The notes beneath the pieces were generated by a model that was not told the origin of the DNA, ran no database searches, and was given only the letters and a program-made list of their open reading frames with translations. From the NCBI GenBank assembly GCA_015485355.1, contig WFTQ01000047.1:1-62825 (forward strand): DNA of 62,825 nt, written 5' to 3'. The DNA is from a bacterium (GTDB lineage: Bacteria; Calditrichota; Calditrichia; RBG-13-44-9; J042). Every line of letters begins with the position of its first letter. Positions within the stretch are counted from its first letter, which is position 1. Shown one piece after another: positions 1 to 8,244 of the stretch. The translations under genes and the position numbers were made by a program.

Positions 1-53
1 CTATTAAGAAAATTATTAAATTCTTTCGGAACCCGAGGGCAAAGAAAGGGTAA
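1..53 (+). CDS. C-terminal tail of an upstream gene, cut by the window edge (tentative)
   Basis: Reading from base 3 gives a short basic tail (IKKIIKFFRNPRAKKG) ending in TAA at 51-53. A second open frame from base 1 ends in TGA at 58-60, so the true frame is uncertain. The amphipathic basic tail would suit a membrane-associated enzyme or glycosyltransferase, but that is a guess; too little is visible to name a product. Confidence 0.3.
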   Translation, partial: IKKIIKFFRNPRAKKG

Positions 54-86
54 GCCATGACTTCAAACAAGAGGGCGTAGTCACCG

Positions 87-650
87 ATGATCGATGTTAG
101 TCCTTTGCAAAAACGGATTCAGCGTTTTGTACGGCGCATCCGAAACATCTGGCAGATCGTTGTCTTTTTAACGGTGCTGCTTTATGCCGTGGCCGCTATC
201 CATTATTTTAAAGTACGACCGCAATTTAACACAAATCTCGCACCTTATCTGACCGCGCTGGAAAATATCTCCCTGTTCATCGCCTTTGCCCTCCTGATGG
301 GCATTTTTTTAATCAAGCGCAAGTACTTCTCCCGACATTACCATCGCACCCGTTTAATGCAACTCATGAAATCCAGCGACAATGACAAAGGTGAAGTCTT
401 GCATGAACTCCTGGAAACCCTTGCACCGCGGTTTACCTGGGTATGGTTTCTGGCCTTCCTTGTGGTGAGCGACGGTGTTTTGTTCTATTGGTTGACCTTC
501 AGTCCTCAGTACCTTCACATGTTCTTCATCGTCGGGTTGTTCTCTCTGTTTCTTAATTATCCCAGAGAAGAGATGTTCAGCGAACTGCCCTGGCAGGTGG
601 AACGGCTGAAGCTGGACATGGAACCGGATCGTTCCGGAAGCCGAGACTGA
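87..650 (+). CDS. Small integral membrane protein of unknown function
   Basis: 187 residues with a basic N-terminus and about four hydrophobic stretches (roughly residues 20-42, 58-76, 115-135 and 140-156), so probably a four-helix inner-membrane protein. A soluble, charged loop of about 35 residues separates helices 2 and 3, and the C-terminus is hydrophilic. No motif that I recognise. The ATG at 87 is the first in frame; the ribosome site upstream is weak (GAGGGCG). The gene follows an upstream gene closely and converges with the secreted protein at 713, sharing a hairpin with it. Function unknown. Confidence 0.6.
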   Translation: MIDVSPLQKRIQRFVRRIRNIWQIVVFLTVLLYAVAAIHYFKVRPQFNTNLAPYLTALENISLFIAFALLMGIFLIKRKYFSRHYHRTRLMQLMKSSDNDKGEVLHELLETLAPRFTWVWFLAFLVVSDGVLFYWLTFSPQYLHMFFIVGLFSLFLNYPREEMFSELPWQVERLKLDMEPDRSGSRD

Positions 651-665
651 CGCCGCGGCTTCCGG
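634..665. terminator. Hairpin between convergent genes
   Basis: Nine-base perfect stem, CCGGAAGCC at 634-642 with GGCTTCCGG at 657-665. The stop codon of the upstream membrane protein (648-650) lies in the loop. There is no T-tract on either side, so it may be a weak or Rho-assisted bidirectional terminator. Confidence 0.45.
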
Positions 666-712
666 GAAGAGCATTCCGAAAATCAGGGGAATCCGGCCAA
701 GACGCGGGAGGA

Positions 713-2005
713 CTATTTCATGAGCATCATTTTAACGGCCTTTTGGTAATATTCCGATCGGAATACGGCGATATACACCCCACCCGGCAGAGGCCGTCCC
801 AGGGCATCTTTTCCCTGCCAGCGGATCCGATACCGTCCCGGCGCCACTTTACCCGTATACAGTACTCTCACCGGCTGCCCTAATACGTTATAAATCACCA
901 GCTCTACGTTCACCGCAGACTGTCTGGATGCAGGAATGTCAAACTGTAGAGTGGTAGTGGGATTAAAAGGATTAGGGAAGTTGGGGTAGAATTGGAACCC
1001 CCGGGGCACCTCCGGAGATGTGGTCATCAGTTCCTCCCCCATGGCATGGGGCGTGGCCTGAATCGGCCCATGGGTGGTACGAATGCCATTGACATCCACG
1101 TCCACCAACCGGTACCAATAAGTCCGCCCATTCACCACCAATTCATCGACATAGCGATAATGATGAGCCGCATTGGTGGTAAACTGACCCTGCAGATCGG
1201 GATTATTGACATAAGAACTCAGTAAATGAAAATCCTCCTCCTGTGATTCGGCCCGCCAGATTTCGAAACCGAGGTTTTTCACTTCGCTCTGGGTTACCCA
1301 TTTCAGGGTCACCCGCCCATCTCCGGCAACGGCCACGAAGGAAGACAACACCACCGGTAGCGCGGCATCTCCCAGAATATTGCCCGGGGAACCGGTATCC
1401 ACCGCATCCCACACACCAAACGGGGTGGAATTGTAAGCCCCGTCCACCCCATTCTGGGATAACGACCAGTTGGCGCCGTCATTATTGGTGGTTGCATTCA
1501 TTTGATCCTTGGGAATGCTTAAGTAAATAGAGGATTGATTGTTATCCGCGGGCCAGGGAGAGGCGTCATCGTAATTCACCGAATCGATTAAAACACCATT
1601 GTTATCCCGCAAATAAATAATCTCATTCGTGCTCGATGGGGTATTGGCCAGATTAAACATGGTTTGGCCCAGGTCTTTCAGTGCGATAATGGTAAACCCT
1701 GTACCCCAGGCCCCCTCGAAATCGGCCTGAGAACTCCCACAAATGACCGCGATGCCATAAGGCGGTAGGGTCACGTTCGGTAATGTGTTGGGGCCATCCG
1801 CATCCTCATCGTCAATGGTCCATCCATTCAAGTTGATGGATTCGGAGGTGGTGTTGGCAATCTCGATATACTGGGTCTCTTCGGTGCTCTCCGAGGAAGC
1901 CGGATTGTACATGATTTCCGTGATAATGACGCTGCCCACTTCCTGAGCCACCACGCCGGTGATCCCCAGCAAACAGAAAAGTAAACCCTTCGAGACGGAT
2001 ATCAT
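713..2005 (-). CDS. Secreted lamin-tail-domain protein with T9SS sorting domain
   Basis: 430 residues. It has an N-terminal signal peptide (about 1-20), then a lamin-tail-like beta domain (about 22-150; ITEIMYNP start, YIEIAN and LNGWTI motifs) often found in exported nucleases and adhesins. A linker of the LPVVLSSF type leads to a fibronectin-like region (W-x-T-x-SE, GFEIWR). The last 90 residues are a type A sorting domain (YPNFPNPFNPTTT, then IYNVLGQ, GVYIA, KMMLMK). No catalytic domain is visible, so binding or adhesion is more likely than catalysis. The start ATG follows a good ribosome site (GGAGGGTG). Expected outside the cell or anchored on the surface. Confidence 0.85.
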   Translation of the reverse strand: MISVSKGLLFCLLGITGVVAQEVGSVIITEIMYNPASSESTEETQYIEIANTTSESINLNGWTIDDEDADGPNTLPNVTLPPYGIAVICGSSQADFEGAWGTGFTIIALKDLGQTMFNLANTPSSTNEIIYLRDNNGVLIDSVNYDDASPWPADNNQSSIYLSIPKDQMNATTNNDGANWSLSQNGVDGAYNSTPFGVWDAVDTGSPGNILGDAALPVVLSSFVAVAGDGRVTLKWVTQSEVKNLGFEIWRAESQEEDFHLLSSYVNNPDLQGQFTTNAAHHYRYVDELVVNGRTYWYRLVDVDVNGIRTTHGPIQATPHAMGEELMTTSPEVPRGFQFYPNFPNPFNPTTTLQFDIPASRQSAVNVELVIYNVLGQPVRVLYTGKVAPGRYRIRWQGKDALGRPLPGGVYIAVFRSEYYQKAVKMMLMK

Positions 2006-2509
2006 GATTCACCCTCCTGTATTATTGGTTAGTCAAAGAACGTTGCCGGAAATCGCACCCCATCCCTCGTTGCCTTCCGGCGAATCAACGACCGCCCTAA
2101 CGGTCAACGAAGCCGGTGGTTGCCTCCATGCGCGTCTTCGGCGGGCTTGCCCGAATCGTCTCGGACGATGCCCGGATATGCTCGGCACATCGCCGCGGGG
2201 ATGCTTCCCCGAAGCCGAATCCCTGTCAACATGTTGGTAATAGATCGATATAAGTGGGTACAACGCCGATTGAAGACCTAACATTTTATGAAAGCCCAGC
2301 CAATTTGTCAATAGGAAGATGCAGAAAACGGCATGACACTTCTCCGCCCGGCAAATGGAGTCAGGATATTCCCCGGGGTTGCCTCGCCTTACCATTTTCT
2401 TAATCCCGGGTTCTTGCCGCACGATCTTTGGGAACGAAATCACCAGCGCCAATCGTTACCCTTGTTTTATTGAACCGTGAAGCACGCCATTGGCCTTTCC
2501 AAAAAGGCA
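2006..2509. other. Non-coding interval between a divergent pair
   Basis: About 500 bases between the secreted protein (minus) and lutA (plus). Open frames present are short, lack ribosome sites and show no recognisable protein. Bases 2040-2230 are GC-rich with several imperfect inverted repeats; 2240-2460 is closer to average. I see no tRNA or known riboswitch. Confidence 0.5.
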
Positions 2510-2539
2510 TTGAAGCTTTCTTAACCGTAGGTGTATATT
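2510..2539 (+). promoter_or_regulatory. Sigma-70-type promoter of lutABC with adjacent inverted repeat
   Basis: TTGAAG at 2510-2515 and TATATT at 2534-2539, spacing 18, about 26 bases upstream of the lutA ATG. Just upstream is a small inverted repeat (GCCTTT-CCAA-AAAGGC) that could be an operator. No lutR-type regulator is encoded nearby. Confidence 0.5.
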
Positions 2540-2565
2540 CCTTTTTATGAAAGGAGGAATGAAGC

Positions 2566-3366
2566 ATGACCCCTGGAATTCACCTCTTTGTCCCCTGTTA
2601 CGTCAATGCGCTGTTTCCGGAAGTTGGTCGGGTTAGCTTCCGGCTGCTCGAAATGCTGGGTTACCGGGTCACGGTGCCGTTAAATCAGACCTGTTGCGGA
2701 CAGCCCGCTTTCAACACGGGCTATTTCTCGGAGGCCGCTACCCTGGCCAGACGCATGCTCAACATCTTTAAAGAGGCGGAATACATCGTGGCTCCTTCCG
2801 GTAGTTGCGTGGCGATGGTCAAACATTGCTTGGGTATGCTTCCTTTAAGTCCCCGGGAAACCTCTTTGTGGCGAAGGTGGCGGAACCGATGCTATGAACT
2901 GTCTCAATTTATGGTCCAGGTGGCTGGAGTCCGCGGCTGGAGGGGGGTATTCCCCCATACGGTTGCCTACCACGATGCCTGTCATGCTTTACGGGAATTG
3001 GGCATTCATCATGAACCCCGGGCGCTGCTTACGGGGATCGACCGATTGCGACTGGTGGAGATGCCCGAAGCCCGGCGTTGTTGCGGATTCGGGGGAATGT
3101 TCGCGGTAAAATTTTCCCGGCTTTCCACCGCCCTGCTGGAACAAAAAATCGCCTCCCTGTTGAAGACCAAAGCGGAATTTGTCGTCAGCACGGATGCCGG
3201 TTGCTTGATGCACATCGGCGGTTATCTCTGGAAACATCGGTTAGCGATCCGTCCGCTTCATTTAGCGGAACTGCTCTGGCAGGCTCAACAGCTTTCGACC
3301 TCGAAGGGTCGTCTTCGCCATCGGGATCGACCCATCGAACCTTTGGAATACCCCAGAAACGAATGA
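2566..3366 (+). CDS. lutA: Lactate utilisation protein A (Fe-S, CCG domain)
   Basis: 266 residues, LutA/LldE family: two cysteine-rich CCG domains that bind Fe-S clusters and act with LutB and LutC to oxidise L-lactate to pyruvate. Visible signatures are PCYVN near residue 10, the first CCG at 43-45 (TCCGQPAFN), APSGSC near 81, HDACH near 137, and the second CCG near 167 (RCCGFGGMF). Length is close to the family norm of about 240, with a slightly extended tail. The ATG follows a strong ribosome site (AAAGGAGG). First gene of a three-gene operon, 19 bases before lutB. Cytoplasmic, likely membrane-associated through electron transfer to quinone. Confidence 0.93.
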   Translation: MTPGIHLFVPCYVNALFPEVGRVSFRLLEMLGYRVTVPLNQTCCGQPAFNTGYFSEAATLARRMLNIFKEAEYIVAPSGSCVAMVKHCLGMLPLSPRETSLWRRWRNRCYELSQFMVQVAGVRGWRGVFPHTVAYHDACHALRELGIHHEPRALLTGIDRLRLVEMPEARRCCGFGGMFAVKFSRLSTALLEQKIASLLKTKAEFVVSTDAGCLMHIGGYLWKHRLAIRPLHLAELLWQAQQLSTSKGRLRHRDRPIEPLEYPRNE

Positions 3367-3385
3367 CGGGAGGAGCAGACTTCGA

Positions 3386-4792
3386 ATGTGGAAGATATCC
3401 ACCCACACCCGAGGGTTGAAAAGGCGGATTCGGGCGTATCTTCGGGCCGGTCGTTATCGGGAAAACATTTATCGAGCCACCACGCACGCCCTGGCTCAAC
3501 GCCGGCGGGCGGTGGCGGAAATACCCCACTGGGAAGCCCTGAGGGAGCAAGCCCATCAAATAAAACGCGAAGTTATCGACAATCTGGAATACCACTTGGA
3601 GCGATTTCTGCACCATGCCCGGCAACAGGGCATCACGGCCGTCGTGGCCCAAACCGCCGCAGCCGCCAACGCCGAGGTTGAAGCCATCGCCCGGCGCCAC
3701 GGGGTACAAACGGTGGTGAAATCCAAATCCATGGTTACCGAAGAAATAGGATTGAATCCATATCTGCAACAACGGGGATTCGACATTGTGGAGACTGACC
3801 TGGGAGAATTCATCATTCAACTGGCAGAAGAACGTCCGGTGCATCTGGTAGGCCCCGCCCTCCACAAATCCCGCCAGGAAATCGGCCACCTGTTTCACCA
3901 ACAATTAGGAACCCCCTACACCGACGATCCGACCCTTTTGGCCCGCATCGCGCGAAGAGCTCTGCGGGAAAAATTCCTGGCCGCCGATATGGGCATCACC
4001 GGGGCCAATTTCGGCATCGTTGACAGCGGACGGGTGGTGGTCATCGAAAACGAAGGGAACGCCCGGCTGTGTATGACACTGCCCCGGATCCACGTGGTGA
4101 TCATGGGCATGGAACGCTTCATCCCCTCGGAAACCGATCTGCCCCTATTCCTGACCCTGTTATGCCGGAGCGCCACCGGCCAACGGTTAACAGCCTATGT
4201 GTCCGTGACAGGAGGACCGCTTCCTTCCCCATTTCCGGAAGGTCCGGAACAGGTATATTACATCATCGTTGACAATGGGCGCACCCGCCTGCTCAGGGAC
4301 CCATGGTTAAAACAGGCCCTCTATTGTATTCGGTGTGCTGCGTGTTACAACGCATGCCCGGTATACCAGACCGTAGGGGGCTATCCCTATGGATGGGTGT
4401 ACCAGGGTCCCATCGGAGCGGTCATTACCCCGGAGTTTCTGGGTCCTCGCATGGCGGGGGGACTGCCTTTCCTCTCAACCCTGTGCGGGGCCTGCACGGA
4501 CGTCTGTCCGGTAAAAATCCCCCTGCATCGTCTGCTGGTTTACCAGCGGCATCGAATGCTTCAGAGGGGAAGCGGTGCCTGGTGGGAAAAGAAATTTTTT
4601 TCGTTCTTCGAAAAACTGGCCTCGCATCCGCATCGTTGGAACAAGACTCTGCAAATACTGGGAACCCTTCAGAGGCATGCTGGTATTCCCCGGTGGTTGC
4701 CGGGATGGTCACCTTCCCGAAAACTTCCGCGCGTACATCCCCAAAACTTTTTCCAATGGTGGAAACGGCATCAATCGTCGGAGCCATCATGA
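3386..4792 (+). CDS. lutB: Lactate utilisation protein B (LUD domain plus ferredoxin domain)
   Basis: 468 residues. The N-terminal two-thirds is a LUD domain (KSKSMVTEEIG region near 112; LGEFIIQL; GITGANFGI). The C-terminal part is a two-[4Fe-4S] ferredoxin module, with cysteines 314/317/320/324 and 367/370/374 (CIRCAACYNAC and CGACTDVC). This is the canonical LutB layout. Good ribosome site GGGAGGAG before the ATG. The stop overlaps the lutC start (ATGA, 4789-4792), implying translational coupling. Partner of LutA and LutC in NAD-independent L-lactate oxidation. Confidence 0.94.
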   Translation: MWKISTHTRGLKRRIRAYLRAGRYRENIYRATTHALAQRRRAVAEIPHWEALREQAHQIKREVIDNLEYHLERFLHHARQQGITAVVAQTAAAANAEVEAIARRHGVQTVVKSKSMVTEEIGLNPYLQQRGFDIVETDLGEFIIQLAEERPVHLVGPALHKSRQEIGHLFHQQLGTPYTDDPTLLARIARRALREKFLAADMGITGANFGIVDSGRVVVIENEGNARLCMTLPRIHVVIMGMERFIPSETDLPLFLTLLCRSATGQRLTAYVSVTGGPLPSPFPEGPEQVYYIIVDNGRTRLLRDPWLKQALYCIRCAACYNACPVYQTVGGYPYGWVYQGPIGAVITPEFLGPRMAGGLPFLSTLCGACTDVCPVKIPLHRLLVYQRHRMLQRGSGAWWEKKFFSFFEKLASHPHRWNKTLQILGTLQRHAGIPRWLPGWSPSRKLPRVHPQNFFQWWKRHQSSEPS

Positions 4793-5379
4793 CCCCGAAT
4801 TTGTGGGAACAGTTTCGGCGGCACTTTCAAGAGGCGGGGGGACAACCTTACGCCACCTCCGCCACAAAAGCGGTGGACATGCTCCAGACCATTATCGCCG
4901 GAGCTAATGGCAAACAGCTCCTTTTCGAAGCATCGGCTATTTCGGAATTCTCTCTTCATCCGGAGGCATGGCTCCCGGAATCGTCCTTCTCCATCACTCC
5001 CGCTCCAACACCGAAGGGTTGGGATCGCAAACGCCGCCTGGAAAGGTTACTGACCGTGGATATGGTGGTATCCACCGCCGATTTTCTGATTGCAGAAACG
5101 GGCAGCGCCCTGGTGATTCTTCAAAAGCATCCGGGCCAATGGCATCTGTGGCTGCCCCCGGGGATAATACTCTTGGCCGCTCCCCATCAACTGGTAGACA
5201 GCTTACCCACCGCCTTCCATCGTTTGGCACAGCAATCTTCCTTGCTCCAACAGGGGTATGTGCTCCTTACCGGACCCAGCAAAACCGCCGATATTGAAAA
5301 GCGCCTGGTCATGGGCATGCATGGGCCTCGCATGGTATACGTCCTCTTGATTGAAGACGCTCCTTCTCCAGGCGGGTAG
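4789..5379 (+). CDS. lutC: Lactate utilisation protein C (LUD domain)
   Basis: 196 residues from the ATG that overlaps the lutB stop by four bases. The frame stays open further upstream, but that part is out of frame with lutB and shows no homology, so the overlap start is preferred; GGAG lies 6 bases upstream. LUD-domain signatures include VDMVVSTADFLIAETGSA and the GPSKTADIE motif near the C-terminus, typical of LutC/YkgG. Completes the lactate oxidation complex. No lactate permease or GntR-type regulator follows. Confidence 0.92.
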   Translation: MTPNLWEQFRRHFQEAGGQPYATSATKAVDMLQTIIAGANGKQLLFEASAISEFSLHPEAWLPESSFSITPAPTPKGWDRKRRLERLLTVDMVVSTADFLIAETGSALVILQKHPGQWHLWLPPGIILLAAPHQLVDSLPTAFHRLAQQSSLLQQGYVLLTGPSKTADIEKRLVMGMHGPRMVYVLLIEDAPSPGG

Positions 5380-5482
5380 TTCGCACGGATTCCCGCCGGG
5401 GGATGAAAGCCATCTCCGCCGCAGCACCACGCTGAAGAACGGTTGCGTTTGAAATCTCAGTGGAGAAAACCTTGCCCAAATG

Positions 5483-5494
5483 GGCGGGCCCGCC
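5483..5494. repeat. Perfect 12-base palindrome GGCGGGCCCGCC
   Basis: Perfectly self-complementary GC-only palindrome between the convergent lutC and aldolase genes. It could form a cruciform or act as part of a transcription stop, but there is no T-tract. Role unknown. Confidence 0.4.
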
Positions 5495-5537
5495 TATTCA
5501 GGCGATTCCCACCGCGGCCACCCGGAACGATAGTCTC

Positions 5538-6716
5538 TTACCATTCTTCAAAATCGATGGTGAGCCGATCGCCGGCAATGGGCCGGAACGCTGTATCCGC
5601 AAAGGCGAGATGATCCGGATGGTTCCGATAACTTTCGATCACCTGGGTTCCGGCAAAGCGGATTATCCAGCAATACCGATACCGGCTGTTGGGGGTGACG
5701 GATCGGCCGATAAACACCCGCCGCACCCCTGGAATACGGCTCAGCACCTTCCGTCCTTTGCGCATCATTTCGTGAACCTGTTTTTCATCCATGGCGGCAT
5801 CCGCATTAAACTCGACGACGTGCTCGACCTCATGCCAGCGTCGGCAATGCGCCAGGACGTCCTTTGCCCGACCGCTTCCACCCCACAATTGCATACACGT
5901 TTCGACCTCTTGCCGAACAGCCTCACGGACGCCTTGCAACAGCCGGGTATAACCCGCTTCCGCCGCGGCGGCGCTGTTGGACCGGATCCGACGGGCGGCA
6001 ACATCCGACAACGCCGTGTAATAATTGATTTTCGCCACCCCCCGGGCAATGAGAGCCCGATAGTGATCCGGAGACAACCCCGTGCCGCCATGGATAACCA
6101 ACGGTATGTTCACCCGGCGGCGGATAGCTTCCAGCCGTGGAAAATCCAACCGAGGTGCTCCCCTGAATCTGCCATGCACCGTACCGACCGATACCGCCAG
6201 AAAGTCCACTCCCGTTTCCGCCACATATCGGCAGGCCTCTTCCGGACAAGTATAGATCAATCGCCCGGGATGCTTTACGGCATCTTCCCCTTCCATTCCC
6301 GCCACGTAACCCAGCTCTCCTTCCACCGGAACGCCACACCGATGGGCCACTGCCACAACTTCCCGGGTCAACCGCACATTGTCTTCGTAAGACCGGTGAG
6401 AAGCATCCAGCATGACCCCATTACAACCCAAACGGACGGCCCGTACGACCGACTCCAGCGTCCTTCCATGATCCAGATGAACGGCCACCGGCACCGCGGC
6501 TCCCCGAGCCGCCGCAACCGTTGCAGCCATGATATAGGCAACATTGAAGTATTCGAAATGAGATTCGGCCAAACTCAAAATCACCGGGGCCTGCTGGTTC
6601 TCCGCCGCCTGAATAATGCCCTCCAGAAAATCCAGGCTTACCAGATCAAATGCCCCCACCGCATAACCATTCCCATACGCATGTTGCAACATGTCGCGCA
6701 TGTCCACCAACGGCAT
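5538..6716 (-). CDS. Class II aldolase fused to a C-terminal Dabb domain
   Basis: 392 residues. Residues 1-290 are a class II fructose/tagatose-bisphosphate aldolase family TIM barrel: AVGAFD near 20, zinc-type VHLDHG near 79, catalytic EGELG near 132, SVGTVHG, VIHGGTGL near 208 and VAKINYYT. Residues about 297-392 form a second domain matching the Dabb (stress-responsive A/B barrel) pattern: HVVEFN start, a central helix, IPGVRRVFIG, SRYRYCWIIRF, then the YRNHPDHLAF helix and a final DFEE strand. Substrate specificity cannot be read. A perfect ribosome site (AAGGAGG) precedes the ATG. Divergent from the unknown protein at 6864. The fusion is unusual; see findings. Confidence 0.85.
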   Translation of the reverse strand: MPLVDMRDMLQHAYGNGYAVGAFDLVSLDFLEGIIQAAENQQAPVILSLAESHFEYFNVAYIMAATVAAARGAAVPVAVHLDHGRTLESVVRAVRLGCNGVMLDASHRSYEDNVRLTREVVAVAHRCGVPVEGELGYVAGMEGEDAVKHPGRLIYTCPEEACRYVAETGVDFLAVSVGTVHGRFRGAPRLDFPRLEAIRRRVNIPLVIHGGTGLSPDHYRALIARGVAKINYYTALSDVAARRIRSNSAAAAEAGYTRLLQGVREAVRQEVETCMQLWGGSGRAKDVLAHCRRWHEVEHVVEFNADAAMDEKQVHEMMRKGRKVLSRIPGVRRVFIGRSVTPNSRYRYCWIIRFAGTQVIESYRNHPDHLAFADTAFRPIAGDRLTIDFEEW

Positions 6717-6748
6717 AACCGAGGCCTCCTTATTTTGCTCGACCCACC

Positions 6749-6754
6749 ATTATA
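6749..6754 (-). promoter_or_regulatory. Putative -10 element for the aldolase gene
   Basis: On the minus strand this reads TATAAT, 33 bases upstream of the aldolase ATG. No good -35 hexamer is found at 16-18 bases, so an activator may be needed. It lies in the divergent interval with the 6864 gene. Confidence 0.35.
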
Positions 6755-6863
6755 CGCATTTTTTCCGCTAAAGGGAATTGTGAAAACCAACACCCCTTTC
6801 CACCGCAAGGGAAACAACGTCCCGTCCCTAAACTCTCCCGCGGCCTTACCGATAACCCAGAAC

Positions 6864-7850
6864 ATGAATCCCGGAACCCGACATCTGATCGGTATTCGCC
6901 AGTATCTGAACAGCCCTCACAGTTTTCAGGACCTGAAGACACTCATCCACCTTTGGGAGCATCACGGGAATGCCCTCATTCCCGCCTTCACCCTGGCCGT
7001 GGCCCTCTGCGGAAAAGATCCCCGCCCGTTTCTACAACAGGAAGGACTGGAAGCAGCGGTTCAATTTTACGATTATGCAGAAGACCGTTTATCGCCCGCC
7101 CAGCTGGTGAAACGGTTGATTTACGACTTTTCCCCCGACCACCGGGTCCAGATCCTATACTACTCCCCTTACCCCGAGGGCCTGACTTATCCGATCGACC
7201 TGTTCACTCAAATGGCCGTCTTTTTGCATTTCCAACACCTTGCCGTAAGCGATTCGGATTTTCAAATTCCCTTTCCGTCCGTGTTAGAAGCATTTCAATA
7301 CCACATCGCCGCCCATCAAGAGGCCACCCCCCTGGTTACCTTTCCCAAGCGTAAACGCCGCAGTCTGGATGCAGACAACTACCCCATCAATCGATGGGCC
7401 ATGGAAGACATCGAAAACCTATACGTATACTTCCTCAGCAACATCCGTTACCTGGAGATGAAACTGGACATTCAATCCGGTCTATTTTTTACCAACCACC
7501 TGGCGAATATGGTGGTGGACTTCAACAAAGTGGGAAGATGGGTCGGCACGTTGCACCTGGCCATCTCGCTGTTAAGACAACCGGACATTCAGGTCGAACA
7601 GATTCCTGTGGATACGAACGTCCAACACGATTCCACCATCAGTTTCGGCGTTCAATGTGCCAAAATCGATGAATTGTACGACTACTACCTCATTCCCATG
7701 GAAAATATCATCCGCATCGCCCTGGACAACCCCCGAAAATACCTGATGCACGATTGGTGCGCCGGGCTCTCGGTCAAAGAAATTCAACGGATTCTGGAAG
7801 GCATCTATCGAGCGTATCTGGAATACAAAAAATCTCGCCATTTCCCTTAA
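6864..7850 (+). CDS. Hypothetical soluble protein, no recognised family
   Basis: 328 residues from the ATG at 6864. The frame is open much further upstream, but from 5460 to 6716 it lies antisense to the well-supported aldolase, so that part is rejected. No ribosome site is obvious, leaving the start uncertain. The protein has no signal peptide, no membrane segment and few cysteines. It is rich in aromatic residues and histidine, with probable mixed alpha/beta content (VQILYYSPYPEGLTYPIDL; LANMVVDFNKVGRW). No motif that I recognise. It is isolated between the aldolase and the cytochrome block. Confidence 0.65.
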   Translation: MNPGTRHLIGIRQYLNSPHSFQDLKTLIHLWEHHGNALIPAFTLAVALCGKDPRPFLQQEGLEAAVQFYDYAEDRLSPAQLVKRLIYDFSPDHRVQILYYSPYPEGLTYPIDLFTQMAVFLHFQHLAVSDSDFQIPFPSVLEAFQYHIAAHQEATPLVTFPKRKRRSLDADNYPINRWAMEDIENLYVYFLSNIRYLEMKLDIQSGLFFTNHLANMVVDFNKVGRWVGTLHLAISLLRQPDIQVEQIPVDTNVQHDSTISFGVQCAKIDELYDYYLIPMENIIRIALDNPRKYLMHDWCAGLSVKEIQRILEGIYRAYLEYKKSRHFP

Positions 7851-8244
7851 CCCCCCACTCACCATGGCGTGCGGATACCGACTTTGGGGGAACCCGTGCC
7901 CTCGCCCCCTCGGGTTAACGGAACGCCTTTGGAACTTACGATCGCGGATGGGTCGACCGGGAAAATGCCCCACCGGTTGGCCACGCAGCGGTCGCCAACC
8001 GGCCTTTGCCGCTGAGTGGACAAAACACCATGGGGCATCGGGATTCTTTCCCGGACATCCCTACGAGCCATGGTCATAAGGAGGGCGGTATACCGCGCAC
8101 CCGAATCACTCACCGGTATGCCGAGCCTTCCGATCGTACGGTGGGGTTGAACAAGAAAACGAAACCGCCCTCCAGGGCGGCGACCCCCGTTTTTTCCCTT
8201 ACCCGCCCATCCCGACGCATCCATGAAATATTTCAGACGGCCTT
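7851..8244. other. Non-coding interval between convergent genes
   Basis: About 390 GC-rich bases. Open frames on both strands are shadows without ribosome sites. It holds one clear hairpin (8165-8180, listed separately) and several imperfect inverted repeats. No tRNA-like fold found. Confidence 0.45.
8165..8180 (-). terminator. Rho-independent terminator after the 19-haem cytochrome gene
   Basis: Stem CCGCCC (8165-8170) with GGGCGG (8175-8180), four-base loop. On the minus strand it is followed by a T-rich run (TTTCGTTTTC), the expected orientation for ending the cytochrome transcript. A T-run 8 bases beyond it on the plus strand may serve the 6864 gene. Confidence 0.5.

Noticed and set aside
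2033-2452. Minus-strand open frame of about 139 codons in the gap before lutA
   Set aside because: No ribosome site, low-quality Arg/Pro-rich composition and no recognisable protein.
5460-6863. Very long plus-strand open frame running into the 6864 gene
   Set aside because: From 5538 to 6716 it is antisense to a class II aldolase with intact motifs. The peptide is Pro/Arg/His-rich and matches no family, so only the part from 6864 is accepted.
7859-8224. Minus-strand open frame of about 121 codons between convergent genes
   Set aside because: Starts inside a shadow region, overlaps the terminator hairpin, and the composition is that of non-coding GC-rich DNA.
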